From an uncultured Clostridia bacterium (GTDB lineage: Bacteria; Bacillota; Clostridia; Christensenellales; Aristaeellaceae): 25,422 nucleotides of DNA. The translations under genes and the position numbers were made by a program. Numbering within the stretch: position 1 is the stretch's first letter; each line of letters opens with the position of its first letter. This document shows, one piece after another, positions 6,489-15,063 of this stretch. Location of the stretch: assembly GCA_937874275.1 (NCBI GenBank), contig CALNAU010000207.1:1-25422 (forward strand). The letters are read 5' to 3'. The notes below the pieces were generated by a model that did no database searches, was not told where the DNA came from, and was given only the letters and a program-made list of their open reading frames with translations.

Positions 6489-7161
6489 AGGCGGCCTCCA
6501 CGATGCGTACTATGGCGTCGACCGATTGGTTGAAATCAAGCGCGGTGGTGTCCAGCAGCACCGCGTCCTCCGCCTGGCGCAAGGGGTCCAGCGGGCGCTC
6601 CCTGTCCTGCTTATCGCGGGCGATCAGCTCCTTAAGCACGTCCTCATAGGTGGCGGCGGCATCCGTAGCGCGGATTTGCTCATACCGGCGGCGGGCACGC
6701 ACCTCGGGCGAGGCGGTGAGGAATACCTTGGCGCGGGCATCCGGCAGCACCACGGTACCGATGTCGCGGCCGTCGATGATCATGCTCTGCTGGCGGGCGA
6801 TGGCTTGCTGGCGGGCCACCAGGTAGCGGCGCACCGGGCCATAGCGCGATACGGTGGAGGCGGCGCTGCCCACCTGCTGGCTGCGCAGCTGATCATCCAC
6901 CGGCTGCCCATCCAGCAGCGTCTGCTGGTGCCCGTCCACAAAGCGTACATCTACCTGCACGCGGTCGGCGGCAAGCAGGCCGCTGACCGCCTGTTCATCA
7001 GCCGGGTCAATGCCCTGGCGCAGCGCGGCCAGGCCGATAGCGCGGTACATCGCGCCGGTATCCAGATGCAGGATGCCAAACCTGCGGGCAACGGCGTCAG
7101 CCAGGCTGGATTTGCCGGCGCTTACCGGCCCATCCAGGGCAATCAACAGGGGATGCGTCAA
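6475..7161 (-). CDS. cmk: Cytidylate (CMP/dCMP) kinase
   Basis: A 228-residue (d)CMP kinase, which phosphorylates CMP and dCMP with ATP in the cytoplasm. The P-loop is GPVSAGKSS at residues 11-19, a variant of the usual GPSGAGKS/T. LDTGAMYRA follows at about 34-42, and DGRDIGTVVLPDA marks the substrate-binding region. Length matches the family (about 220-230). The start is TTG at 7161 with AAAGGAG about 8 bases upstream; no ATG or GTG in the right place fits better. It is the first gene of a minus-strand group with plsC and ispH-rpsA. Confidence 0.96.
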   Translation of the reverse strand: MTHPLLIALDGPVSAGKSSLADAVARRFGILHLDTGAMYRAIGLAALRQGIDPADEQAVSGLLAADRVQVDVRFVDGHQQTLLDGQPVDDQLRSQQVGSAASTVSRYGPVRRYLVARQQAIARQQSMIIDGRDIGTVVLPDARAKVFLTASPEVRARRRYEQIRATDAAATYEDVLKELIARDKQDRERPLDPLRQAEDAVLLDTTALDFNQSVDAIVRIVEAAYGQR

Positions 7162-7185
7162 GGGTTTGACTCCTTTCCGTCAAGA

Positions 7186-7212
7186 ATCGGAGGAGCTGTC
7201 AGCCCCTCCGAT
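7186..7212 (-). terminator. Possible terminator between the wall-protein gene and cmk
   Basis: An 8-bp perfect stem, ATCGGAGG/CCTCCGAT, with an 11-base loop, followed in the minus direction by TTCTTG, a weak T-run. It lies 78 bases past the stop of the wall-protein gene and just ahead of the cmk ribosome binding site. A second 7-bp hairpin (GCCAAAC/GTTTGGC, 7264-7282) lies directly after the stop codon but has no T-run. Confidence 0.4.
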
Positions 7213-7289
7213 ACAGCCTTACAGGGATGATACCCCGACAGACAATGAATAACCATGGGTTTGGCCAAACGCGCGGTTTGGCGGAGGGA

Positions 7290-10232
7290 TTACCTGCCGC
7301 CCATCGACTTGGTCAAATCCCAGCCCGCCAGAATGGCGTTTTGGTGGGCTACCGCGTAGGGGCCTGTGGCCTCCGCGTCCTTCATGTCACGGGGGAAGTG
7401 GATGCAGATGTGTCCGGTCAGGCCGTTGTTGGCGTTGTGGTCCACCTCATGCCCGTGGCTGTGGGTGGAGCCCATGTACACCCGGCCATCGGAGAAGATG
7501 ACCCACACCGGACGCGGATCCCAGTTGTTGTAGCCCAGGGCTTTTTCCATGATCTGGGTGTCTTGCTGCGTGGGCGGCTCGCCGTCTGCGTGGCGGCCTA
7601 CGCTGAACACGTTGATGTTGTAGTGGGCGCCGCTCATGAAGTCATAGATGATGACCTTGGGCATGGACTTGATGCGGGAGCGGACTTCCGTCTGCCAGTC
7701 GCCAAAGCGCACTTCGCTGGCGCGCGGGGCGGTGAACACGGGTGCGACGGGCTGTACCGGCGCGGGCGTGGGGGTGGGCAGGAGGGCAGCGCCGCCGGCC
7801 GCAAGCGCCGAGGAATCGGACAGCTTGGCCAGCGTCAGGGAGCCCGCGACGCCGTCGGACTGCAGCTTGTTGTTACTCTGGAAGGATTGCAGCGCCAGGT
7901 ACGTCTTGGGGCCGAAGATGCCGTCCGCGCCGCCTGTGAGGTATTTGAGGTCAATCAGCCGCTGTTGCATGGCCTTGACGGGGCTGCCGCTGTCGCCGAT
8001 GCGCAGCGTGCTGGAGGTGGCGTTTTTGTCCTCCTCCGCGCTGGCAGTGCTGCCCAGATTGCCCGCGTTGCCGGGCGCTGTGGTGCCGTACAGCGAGGTA
8101 AGGGTCTGCACACCGGCCACGCCGTCAGGCTGCAGGCCGCTCTTGCGCTGGTAGGCGGTGACGGCCTTGGCGGTCTGGGTGCCGAAGATGCCGTCCGCGT
8201 TGCCGGTGAGGTAATTGAGCTGAATCAGGCGGCTTTGCAGCGCAATGACCGATGCGCCCACCGAGCCGATGCGCAGGGTTTCCTGCGTGGGCAGCCCCGT
8301 GGGCTGCAAGCTGGAGGGATCGGCGCTGAGGGCGTTGGCGCCAAACAGGGTCTGCTGGGTCTCCTGATCGGCGTTGCCGGTGACGCGCAGGCTGTTGCGA
8401 ATCTGGAAGGCCTTGACGGCCGCCACATCCTTGTCGCCGTAGATGCCATCGGGCATCACCTGATAATAGCCCAGGCCCACCAGACGGGTCTGCATGTTGG
8501 TGACAGCCACGCCCTGTGTGCCCTTTTGCAGCAGCACATAGCCCACCGCCGTGGGGGCCTGGGGCTGGGGCTGCTGATAGGCGGGCTGCGGTGTGGGCTG
8601 GGGCGTGATGCCGGCGGCGGTGTTGATGGCCAGCAACGTGAAGTCGTCCACCTTGCCGGTCTGGCGGATGCTGTGCGCCTTTTGGAAGGCGCGCACCGCG
8701 GCGGTGGTCTTGGCGGTGTATTCGTTGGTGAAGGCACTTTGCAGGTGGCCCAATTGCTCCAACGCGCGGTTGAGCACCTGCACCGCGTCGCCCATATCGC
8801 CCTGCTGCATGGGATATCCGGCGATGGGGGGCAGCAGCTTGAGGTACACCAGGCGGCCGGCGGCGTTGCGCGGGCGCTTTTCATACATCAGCTGTTGCAA
8901 TTCGGGCAGCGCCACGCCGGTGGCGCGCAGCTTGTTCTTCTCCTGGAAGGCCTTGACCGCGGCCAGCGTGCCGGCGCCAAAGCTGCCGTCCGCCGTGCCC
9001 TTGTAGTAGCCAAGCTCGGTCAGCGCCAGCTGCAGGGTGCGCACCTTGTCGCCGGTGGCGTTGACGCTGAGCACCTCGTAGTTCTGCCGGGCGCCCAGGT
9101 CAATGGGCAGGGATTTGCCGGCCAGGTACTGCTCGGGCACGTTGATGTAGTCGCTCATGGCGTAGCCGGTGTAGTTGCGGTAGCTGACCTTGAGGAAATC
9201 ACCGCTGGTTTCCAGCACCGTGATGGTGGCGTCGGCCGGGATGGTGAGCATGCGGGCCGCCGAGATGGAGGCCTTTTTGCGCATGTTGACCGAGGCGGAG
9301 GCGGTGGTCTGGTAGGGGTAGGTGGCCTCGCCCAGCGGCTCCGGCTGGAAGACGGGGGCCTGGGTGGCGATGGGGGCAAATGGGGCAGTGGTGGTCTGCG
9401 CTGCAGTATCGCCCGCGGCAGGCTGGGCCATCAGCTTGGCCATGGTGTTGGCGCCGGCTTTGCCGTCCACCCGCAGGCCGCTGGCCTTCTGGAAGTCGCG
9501 CACAGCCTGCTCGGTACCGCGGCCATATACGCCGTCCAGCATGCCCTTGTAGTAGCCCTGATCCTTCAGGCGCTGCTGCAGGTCGATGATGGCGTCGCCC
9601 CGGTCGCCCGGACGCATCACAATGCCGGCAATGGCGGGCAGCGTGCGCACCTCGGCGGCGCGGCCGGCCGCGTTGCGCGGGCGGCCTTCAAACATCAATT
9701 CCTGGCTGCGCGAGTCGGCCATGCCGGACTTGGGCAGCCTGTTCTTCTCCTGAAAATCCTCCACCGCTTTGGCGGTGTTGTCGCCGTATTTGCTGTCGAT
9801 GTTGCCCCGGTAGAAGTTAAGCTCCTTGAGCGCCTGTTGCAGCGCCTTTACCTGGGGGCCCGTGCTGCCGTTGACCAGCGGCGGGTATTTGGCAGACACT
9901 TCAGCATCGACAGGCACCGGGGTGGCGGCAACAGCGGCGCCGGAAGCGCCGGGGGCTGTGCGCGTGATGAAGGATTGCATGGCAAAGCCCGGCTGGCCGT
10001 TGTACTCCACAATGTAGTAGCTGCCATCAGCGCCCGTCACGGCCAGGGACTCGCCCTTGGGGATGACCTGCAGCACCTCGGCGGTGCCGTTGGGCTTATC
10101 GCGCAGCCGGAGGCTGTCGGTGGTATAGCCAATGAACGGGTAAACCTCCGCGCCAAGGGATGGCATCATCGCCAGCATTAGCACCACGCACAGGGCGGAT
10201 GCCAGGGCGCGCCTCCATCTGATTGGTATCAT
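7290..10232 (-). CDS. Secreted multi-domain SH3 / peptidoglycan-binding protein with L,D-transpeptidase-like C-terminus
   Basis: A 980-residue exported protein. A signal peptide (about 1-28: basic RWRR, hydrophobic core, cut near SLGA) is followed by an SH3-like domain (34-90), two PG_binding_1 modules (118-182, 206-268), a second SH3-like domain (308-365) and five more PG_binding_1 modules (391-451, 473-538, 567-632, 655-718, 743-806). Each module has the DGxxGxxTxxAVxxFQ pattern. Pro/Thr/Ala linkers separate modules. The C-terminal 140 residues contain HSHGHEVD...NGLTGHICIHF (about 924-946); the H-x-C-I-H-F string recalls the HGC/H-containing active site of L,D-transpeptidases, but I cannot confirm it. 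Probable role is in cell wall binding and remodelling. The ATG at 10232 has GGAGG upstream and a strong promoter. Confidence 0.88.
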   Translation of the reverse strand: MIPIRWRRALASALCVVLMLAMMPSLGAEVYPFIGYTTDSLRLRDKPNGTAEVLQVIPKGESLAVTGADGSYYIVEYNGQPGFAMQSFITRTAPGASGAAVAATPVPVDAEVSAKYPPLVNGSTGPQVKALQQALKELNFYRGNIDSKYGDNTAKAVEDFQEKNRLPKSGMADSRSQELMFEGRPRNAAGRAAEVRTLPAIAGIVMRPGDRGDAIIDLQQRLKDQGYYKGMLDGVYGRGTEQAVRDFQKASGLRVDGKAGANTMAKLMAQPAAGDTAAQTTTAPFAPIATQAPVFQPEPLGEATYPYQTTASASVNMRKKASISAARMLTIPADATITVLETSGDFLKVSYRNYTGYAMSDYINVPEQYLAGKSLPIDLGARQNYEVLSVNATGDKVRTLQLALTELGYYKGTADGSFGAGTLAAVKAFQEKNKLRATGVALPELQQLMYEKRPRNAAGRLVYLKLLPPIAGYPMQQGDMGDAVQVLNRALEQLGHLQSAFTNEYTAKTTAAVRAFQKAHSIRQTGKVDDFTLLAINTAAGITPQPTPQPAYQQPQPQAPTAVGYVLLQKGTQGVAVTNMQTRLVGLGYYQVMPDGIYGDKDVAAVKAFQIRNSLRVTGNADQETQQTLFGANALSADPSSLQPTGLPTQETLRIGSVGASVIALQSRLIQLNYLTGNADGIFGTQTAKAVTAYQRKSGLQPDGVAGVQTLTSLYGTTAPGNAGNLGSTASAEEDKNATSSTLRIGDSGSPVKAMQQRLIDLKYLTGGADGIFGPKTYLALQSFQSNNKLQSDGVAGSLTLAKLSDSSALAAGGAALLPTPTPAPVQPVAPVFTAPRASEVRFGDWQTEVRSRIKSMPKVIIYDFMSGAHYNINVFSVGRHADGEPPTQQDTQIMEKALGYNNWDPRPVWVIFSDGRVYMGSTHSHGHEVDHNANNGLTGHICIHFPRDMKDAEATGPYAVAHQNAILAGWDLTKSMGGR

Positions 10233-10265
10233 GCAAAAACCTCCGTCGCTTGTATGCTGTTTCCT

Positions 10266-10294
10266 ATTTTATGCGCAATCTATGGAAGTGTCAA
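10266..10294 (-). promoter_or_regulatory. Promoter of the peptidoglycan-binding protein gene
   Basis: Minus-strand TTGACA (10289-10294), exact 17-base spacer, TAAAAT (10266-10271). The -10 ends 33 bases before the ATG, leaving a short leader with GGAGG. A near-consensus sigma-A type promoter. Confidence 0.85.
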
Positions 10295-10397
10295 GAAAAG
10301 AAAGGAGTTTTGTAACAATTTTGGCCGAATTTCCGTAATAAATTCTTGCGGTGGTTTTGTGGCCGGTTTTTGGGGGATGCATCCCCGGTGCATATCC

Positions 10398-12173
10398 TTA
10401 CAGCCTGACGGCGTCACGGGTCAGGCGCAAAAGGTACGGCTGGTCCGCCAGCGGTTTGCCGAAGGCGTCCTTGCCATCGGGTGTCGCCCCACGGTAGATG
10501 AGCAAAGTATCGGCCCCCTCGTTGGCAATCTCCAGCGTGCCCAGGCGCAGCACGGGCCGCGCGTGGCGCAGCGCAAAGGTGTCGCGTACAAAGCTTAGCA
10601 GGTCCTTGTCCTCCCGCCCCCAGGGGTAGGTGCCGCGGTTGTAGGGGTCGGCGGCACCCTCCATGCCAGCCTCATCGCCGTAGTACAGCGAGGGCATGCC
10701 CGGCAGCGCGATGATGATTTGCAGCATCTTCTTCAGCCGCTCCACCGCCAGCGCTTTCACCTGCGGTGCCATCACCTGGTTGGCACGCTGGCGCAGGGGC
10801 AGGTGCGTGTAGTCCTGCCCAACCAGCATGTTGAGCGTGCGCGCCCGGTCGTGGCTGCCCATCAGGTTCATCAGCGAGTAGAGGAAGGGGACGGGGTAGT
10901 TCTCCTGCTGGGAGCGCACCAGGCGCACCACCTCGGCGGCGTCGCCCTGCCCAGTTAAAAAGCGGATGAGCACCGTGCGCAGGGGATAGTTCATCACCGT
11001 ATCCAGCGTGTCGCCCAGGCAATAGTTGCGCAGTTTGCCATAGGCCACCTTGTTGCTGGCGTCCTCCCACACCTCGCCCAGCAGGACGGCCTGCGGGTCC
11101 TCGGCGCGGATGGAGGAGCGTAATTCGCGGATAAAGCGCATGGGCAATTCATCGGCCACATCCAGCCGCCAGCCGCAGGCCCCGCGCTGCACCCACAGGG
11201 CGCCCACGCCGTCGCGGCCCAGGATGAACTCGCGGAAGCTGGGGCAATCCTTGTTGATTTCGGGCAGGGTGGGGATGTTCCACCAGCAGGCATAGCGGTC
11301 CGGGAACTGGGTGAAGCGGTACCAGGGATAGTACTTGCTGTGCTTGCTCTGGTAGGCGCCTACACTCGGGTAGTTGCCCAGGCGGTTGAAGTACAGGCTG
11401 TCGTCGCCCGTGTGGCTGAACACACCGTCCAGCATTACCCGCATGCCCAGCTTGCCGGCCTCGCGGCACAGCTGCTCAAAGTCCGCGTTTGTGCCCAGGA
11501 AGGGGTCCACCTGGTGATAATCCCCGGTGTCGTAGCGGTGGTTGCTGCGCGCGCGGAAGATGGGGTTGAGGTAGAGCACGCTGACACCCAGGTCCTTGAG
11601 GTAGGGCAGTTTGGCGATGATGCCCTGCAGGTCGCCGCCGAAGAAATCCACAGCCTGGCGGTCGCCCTCGGTCATGTCGGCATAGAGCAGGGGCGTATCA
11701 TCCCAGTTCTCGTGCACTTCGCAGTCCGTCCGCCGGGTAACCGGGGGCTTGGAGCGGTGGAAACGGTCCGGGAAAATCTGGTACATGATGCCGTGGCGCA
11801 GGTAATCCGGGGTATCAAAGGCCGGGTCGTACACCGTGATTTGAAACGATGGCGGCGGGTCCTGGTAAATGGCGCCCACCCCGCCCAGCTTGTCCGACGC
11901 ATTGCCACAGTATAGTCTGCGGCCGCGCTCGTCCTCGGCATGAAAGTCGTACCACAGGGTGTGGGGCTCGGCCATGGTGGTGATGGTTACCTCCCATGTG
12001 CCCAGGCCTGCGGCCTTCATGGGGTAGGCGTTTTCATGGCCATTCCAGGTGCGCAGCACCACCGTGCGCGCGGGCCAGGATACAAACAGTCGCAGACGCA
12101 CGGCGGTGCCTGCGGGCACCGCGCCTTGCGGCCAGCGGCATTCCTTGCTTTGGGAGTCGTGGTACAGTTCCAT
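10398..12173 (-). CDS. GH13 alpha-glucosidase / neopullulanase-type maltodextrin hydrolase
   Basis: A 591-residue alpha-amylase family (GH13) enzyme. An N-terminal beta-sandwich of about 120 residues resembles the CBM34-type domain of cyclomaltodextrinases and neopullulanases. The barrel carries all four GH13 blocks: region I VMLDGVFSH (247-254), region II GWRLDVADE with nucleophile D338, region III LLGEVWE with acid/base E367, and region IV MGSHD with D442. No signal peptide is present, so it acts in the cytoplasm on imported maltodextrins or cyclodextrins. The C-terminal beta domain is short. The ATG at 12173 has only a distant GAGG. No sugar transporter or regulator sits beside it; the gene stands alone between two unrelated groups. 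Exact substrate is uncertain. Confidence 0.9.
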   Translation of the reverse strand: MELYHDSQSKECRWPQGAVPAGTAVRLRLFVSWPARTVVLRTWNGHENAYPMKAAGLGTWEVTITTMAEPHTLWYDFHAEDERGRRLYCGNASDKLGGVGAIYQDPPPSFQITVYDPAFDTPDYLRHGIMYQIFPDRFHRSKPPVTRRTDCEVHENWDDTPLLYADMTEGDRQAVDFFGGDLQGIIAKLPYLKDLGVSVLYLNPIFRARSNHRYDTGDYHQVDPFLGTNADFEQLCREAGKLGMRVMLDGVFSHTGDDSLYFNRLGNYPSVGAYQSKHSKYYPWYRFTQFPDRYACWWNIPTLPEINKDCPSFREFILGRDGVGALWVQRGACGWRLDVADELPMRFIRELRSSIRAEDPQAVLLGEVWEDASNKVAYGKLRNYCLGDTLDTVMNYPLRTVLIRFLTGQGDAAEVVRLVRSQQENYPVPFLYSLMNLMGSHDRARTLNMLVGQDYTHLPLRQRANQVMAPQVKALAVERLKKMLQIIIALPGMPSLYYGDEAGMEGAADPYNRGTYPWGREDKDLLSFVRDTFALRHARPVLRLGTLEIANEGADTLLIYRGATPDGKDAFGKPLADQPYLLRLTRDAVRL

Positions 12174-12273
12174 CAGGGTCGGTCCTCATTTCAATCAATC
12201 ACATCAATATGCCTCGCCGGTGCCTGACACGGCAGCGCGGGGAGGTCATCAAACGATAGGCATTGGTATCGGC

Positions 12274-13125
12274 TCAGTTGACGATGCGCAGCATGCGCCG
12301 CACCAGCAGGCTCAGCGCGTAAAACAGCGCCGCGCAAAGCACCACTGCGGCGCCCACGCTGCTGCCCAACGTGTAGGCTGCAATCAGCCCAATCACGCCC
12401 GACAGGAGGCTGATGATGACGCTGAACAGCGCGTGCTGCGGCGCGCTTCGGGCCAGGTTGCGCGCGGCTGCGGCCGGCAGAATCAACAAAGCGTTAATCA
12501 GCAGCACGCCCACCCAGCGGATGGCCAGCATCACGGCCACGGCCACCAGGCAGACAAACAAATCTTCCACCAAACGCGTTTTGATGCCCCGGCTGTCGGC
12601 CAGGTGCGGGTTGACCGCGCTGAGCAGCAGGGGGTTGTACAGCAATGCCCAGGCGATGACGCCGCCCACCAGCGCGATGGCCAGCCACAGCAGGTCATTT
12701 GGGCCGATGGCCAGCACGTCGCCCACCAACAGGGAGGATGCGCGCGCAAAGCTGCCCCCCTGGCTGAGCAATACCAGCCCCAGGGCAATGCCGGTGGAGG
12801 AGAACACGCTGATGTTGGTATCTGCCGAAGCGCCGCCCGTGCGGTTGATGCGGCTGATGAGCAGCGCCCACAGCACGCCGAACACAATCAGCACGGCGGT
12901 CTGGTTGCTGATGCCAAGCAGCAGCCCGGCCCCGGCGCCCGCCAGGGCGCTGTGCCCCAGCGCGTCCGAAAAGAAGGCCATGCGCCGATTGACCGCCATG
13001 GTGCCCAGCAGCGCCAGCAGCGGGGTGAGCAGCAGCAGCGCCAATAGCGCGTTTTTCATAAACTGCATGCCGAAGATGGAGGTGGGCAGCAGTTGGTCCA
13101 TCAGTGCGTACAAGCCGTCCATCAT
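12274..13125 (-). CDS. Metal (zinc/manganese-type) ABC transporter permease
   Basis: A 283-residue integral membrane protein of the ABC-3 family (ZnuB/MntB/TroC-like). It has several hydrophobic spans, with family landmarks such as MAFFSDALGHSALAGAGAG near residues 49-67 and NISVFSSTGIALG near 103-115. It forms the channel of an importer of divalent metals. The start ATG overlaps the stop of the ATPase gene (ATGA at 13122-13125) and GGAGGAG precedes it, so the two are translated together. It is the last gene of the operon; no clear terminator follows. The metal cannot be read from the sequence; zinc is the commonest guess. Confidence 0.9.
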   Translation of the reverse strand: MMDGLYALMDQLLPTSIFGMQFMKNALLALLLLTPLLALLGTMAVNRRMAFFSDALGHSALAGAGAGLLLGISNQTAVLIVFGVLWALLISRINRTGGASADTNISVFSSTGIALGLVLLSQGGSFARASSLLVGDVLAIGPNDLLWLAIALVGGVIAWALLYNPLLLSAVNPHLADSRGIKTRLVEDLFVCLVAVAVMLAIRWVGVLLINALLILPAAAARNLARSAPQHALFSVIISLLSGVIGLIAAYTLGSSVGAAVVLCAALFYALSLLVRRMLRIVN

Positions 13126-13883
13126 GCGCTCCTCCCCGGTCCGTGGGTGTGGGGGAAGGAGGCGGCGAAGGCCGGGGAATCAAACACTTCCTCCGCCGTG
13201 CCCACGATGCGCGTGGTCTTGTCAATCAGGGCCACCTGGTCGGCATACTCGCGCACCAGCGTCCAGTCGTGGGACACCATGAGGATGGCCATATGCTGCT
13301 GGCGGCGCAGGGCATTCACCGTATCCAGAAACAGGGCCTGGCCGTTGTGATCCACGCCCGATACCGGCTCGTCCAATATCAGCAGATCGGGTGCCGGGGA
13401 CAGCGCCAGCGCCAGCAGCACCCGCTGCAGTTCGCCGCCCGACAGCGCGCCCAGCCGTTTGTTGATCAGCCCCTGCGCCTGCGCCAGGATGAGCGCGTTC
13501 TCCGCGGCCTGGCGGGCCTTGCGCCCGACACCCGTCCACACCGGGCGGCGGGTGAGGGCGGCAGCCAGCAGGTCGCGCACGGTGAGGGGCATCTGCTTGT
13601 CAAAGGGCAGCTGCTGGGGCACATAGCCCACCCGCACCTGGGCGAAGGGTTTGTCCTGTTCATCCAGATGCAATATCTTGCCCTCGTAGGGCACCTGCCC
13701 CAGCACCGCGCGCAGCAAGGTGGTCTTGCCGCCGCCGTTGGGGCCAATGAGCACCGTCAGCTGCCCGCAGTGGGCGTGCAGGTTGACATCTTGTATCAAA
13801 GTGTCCTGCTCCATGCGCACGCTGACGCCGCGCATTTCGATGCGGCACAGCCCACAGCGGTGAATCGCCTCATTTGCCTGCAA
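13122..13883 (-). CDS. Metal ABC transporter ATP-binding protein
   Basis: A 253-residue ABC ATPase that powers the permease encoded next to it. Walker A is GPNGGGKTT (47-55), the signature LSGGELQR begins at 147, Walker B LLILDEP ends at about 173, and the H-loop is VSHDW. I place the start at TTG 13883, where AAGGAG lies seven bases upstream inside nth; this keeps an N-terminal HRCGLC motif (C10, C13) ahead of the ABC core, which a later ATG (Met17) would remove. A longer open frame upstream overlaps nth and has no support. nth overlaps by 14 bases. No substrate-binding lipoprotein is encoded in the window, so it must lie elsewhere. Confidence 0.9.
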   Translation of the reverse strand: MQANEAIHRCGLCRIEMRGVSVRMEQDTLIQDVNLHAHCGQLTVLIGPNGGGKTTLLRAVLGQVPYEGKILHLDEQDKPFAQVRVGYVPQQLPFDKQMPLTVRDLLAAALTRRPVWTGVGRKARQAAENALILAQAQGLINKRLGALSGGELQRVLLALALSPAPDLLILDEPVSGVDHNGQALFLDTVNALRRQQHMAILMVSHDWTLVREYADQVALIDKTTRIVGTAEEVFDSPAFAASFPHTHGPGRSA

Positions 13884-14526
13884 TGGCCTGCTCCTTCTGG
13901 TACCACTTGCACAGGTCGCGCAGCGTGCACTGGCCGCACAGCGGCCGCTGTGCCTTGCACACGCGCCGCCCATGCCATATCAGCCAGTGGTGGGCGCGGT
14001 TCCAGTCGGCTTCCGGGATGATGGCCATCAGCTGCCTTTCCGTCTGCTCCACATTCTTGGCGTCGGCCAGCCCCAGGCGGTTGCTGACGCGGAACACATG
14101 GGTATCCACCGCCATGGCGGGCACGCCAAAGGCGTTGGCCAGCACCACATTGGCGGTCTTCCGGCCCACGCCGGGCAATGCTGTCAGCCGCTCGCGGTCG
14201 TCCGGCACCTGGCCATCGTAGTCGGAGAGGATTTTGCGGCAGGCCAACACGATGTTGACCGCCTTGGAGGCAAAGCCGCAGCTGCGCACATAGGGATAGA
14301 CCTCCTCGGGCGTCGCGGCGGCCAGCGCCTGCACGCTGGGGTAGGCCGCAAACAGCGCCGGGGTGGCCTTGTTGACCTGCACATCGGTGCTTTGCGCCGA
14401 CAGCATGGTGGCAATCAGCGTTTCATAGGGGTTGGTGAAATGCAGCTCCGGCTTGGCATCCGGATATGCCGCTGCCAGCGCCGCCAGGATTTGTTTGGCC
14501 TTTTTCGCGGTGATTGAACGGGTCAT
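13870..14526 (-). CDS. nth: Endonuclease III
   Basis: A 218-residue base-excision repair enzyme that removes oxidised pyrimidines and nicks DNA at abasic sites. The helix-hairpin-helix LPGVGRKTAN contains catalytic Lys123, and VDTHVFR contains catalytic Asp141. The C-terminal iron-sulphur motif C-x6-C-x2-C-x5-C is complete (C190, C197, C200, C206). Length matches the family (about 211 in E. coli). The ATG overlaps the stop of the folT-like gene (14523-14526), so translation is coupled. The pairing with an ECF folate gene and metal transporter genes looks like operon packing rather than a shared pathway. Confidence 0.97.
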   Translation of the reverse strand: MTRSITAKKAKQILAALAAAYPDAKPELHFTNPYETLIATMLSAQSTDVQVNKATPALFAAYPSVQALAAATPEEVYPYVRSCGFASKAVNIVLACRKILSDYDGQVPDDRERLTALPGVGRKTANVVLANAFGVPAMAVDTHVFRVSNRLGLADAKNVEQTERQLMAIIPEADWNRAHHWLIWHGRRVCKAQRPLCGQCTLRDLCKWYQKEQAIAGK

Positions 14527-15044
14527 ACGATGAACTTCTCAAAGGATTTGCGGTATTGGGCCAGCTTGGTCAGCACAAAGACCTCCACCGGAAAGAACAG
14601 CATGTTTTTGACCACGCGCAGCGGCAGGATGGCGAAGAAGCCCTTGCCTACGATGGGTACCAGCAGCAGCGTGTTGATGGTCAGGTGCATCAGCAACGTG
14701 ATGATCGCCTGGCACAGCACGATGCGCTGACGGCTGACCGGCTGGGGATGCAAAAACAGGCCGTACAGCGTGCCGCTCATCGCGGCAGCCAACGTGAAGC
14801 CGGGGTTAAATGGCCCCGTGGGGAACAGCAGCGCGCCGATCAGGTCGGCCAGGGCGCCGGCCGTCAGGCCGCCCACCGGGCCAAAGAGCATGCCGGCCGT
14901 GGCGATGGGCACAAAGCCGAAGGATACGCTGATAACCCGGTCGTTGTAACCCAGGAAGCGCTTGGCAATGATGGACAGCGCGACCAGCAGGCTGATGGCA
15001 ATCAGTTTTTTGAGGGGCATGGAACCGGTTCTCGCGTTGCTCAT
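14523..15044 (-). CDS. folT: ECF transporter S component, folate family (FolT-like)
   Basis: A 173-residue membrane protein with about six hydrophobic spans. The block FGPVGGLTAGALADLIGALLF and the following FNPGFTLAAAMSGTLYG are typical of the folate family of energy-coupling-factor S components, which bind vitamin and hand it to a shared EcfT/EcfA module. I chose the ATG at 15044 because AGGGGG lies about ten bases upstream; the frame remains open further up, with an ATG at 15074 that overlaps the previous gene but lacks a ribosome binding site. No THF riboswitch is visible, as expected for an internal operon gene. The substrate is inferred from family likeness, not proven. Confidence 0.82.
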   Translation of the reverse strand: MSNARTGSMPLKKLIAISLLVALSIIAKRFLGYNDRVISVSFGFVPIATAGMLFGPVGGLTAGALADLIGALLFPTGPFNPGFTLAAAMSGTLYGLFLHPQPVSRQRIVLCQAIITLLMHLTINTLLLVPIVGKGFFAILPLRVVKNMLFFPVEVFVLTKLAQYRKSFEKFIV

Positions 15045-15063
15045 TTGACGTGTCCCCCTGTTG

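Noticed and set aside
7227..10181. A 984-codon open frame on the plus strand, antisense to the wall-protein gene
   Set aside because: It is the shadow of the repetitive, GC-rich PG-binding gene. Its product is a monotonous Gly/Val/Ala/His/Gln string that mirrors the modules on the other strand, while the minus strand has a signal peptide, known domains, an RBS and a promoter.
10373..10387. GGGGATGCATCCCC palindrome downstream of the GH13 gene, considered as a terminator
   Set aside because: In the minus direction it is followed by an A-run, not a T-run; the T-run is on the wrong side. The stem is only five pairs with a 4-base loop.
12174..12273. Gap between the metal permease and the GH13 gene, checked for a promoter or terminator
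   Set aside because: No hairpin with T-run and no hexamer pair with acceptable spacing. Whether the GH13 gene is read through from the operon upstream cannot be decided.
13122..13973. Longer start for the metal ABC ATPase
   Set aside because: The additional 30 residues are Arg/Cys-rich shadow of the nth Fe-S region with no family likeness; the TTG at 13883 has the right SD.
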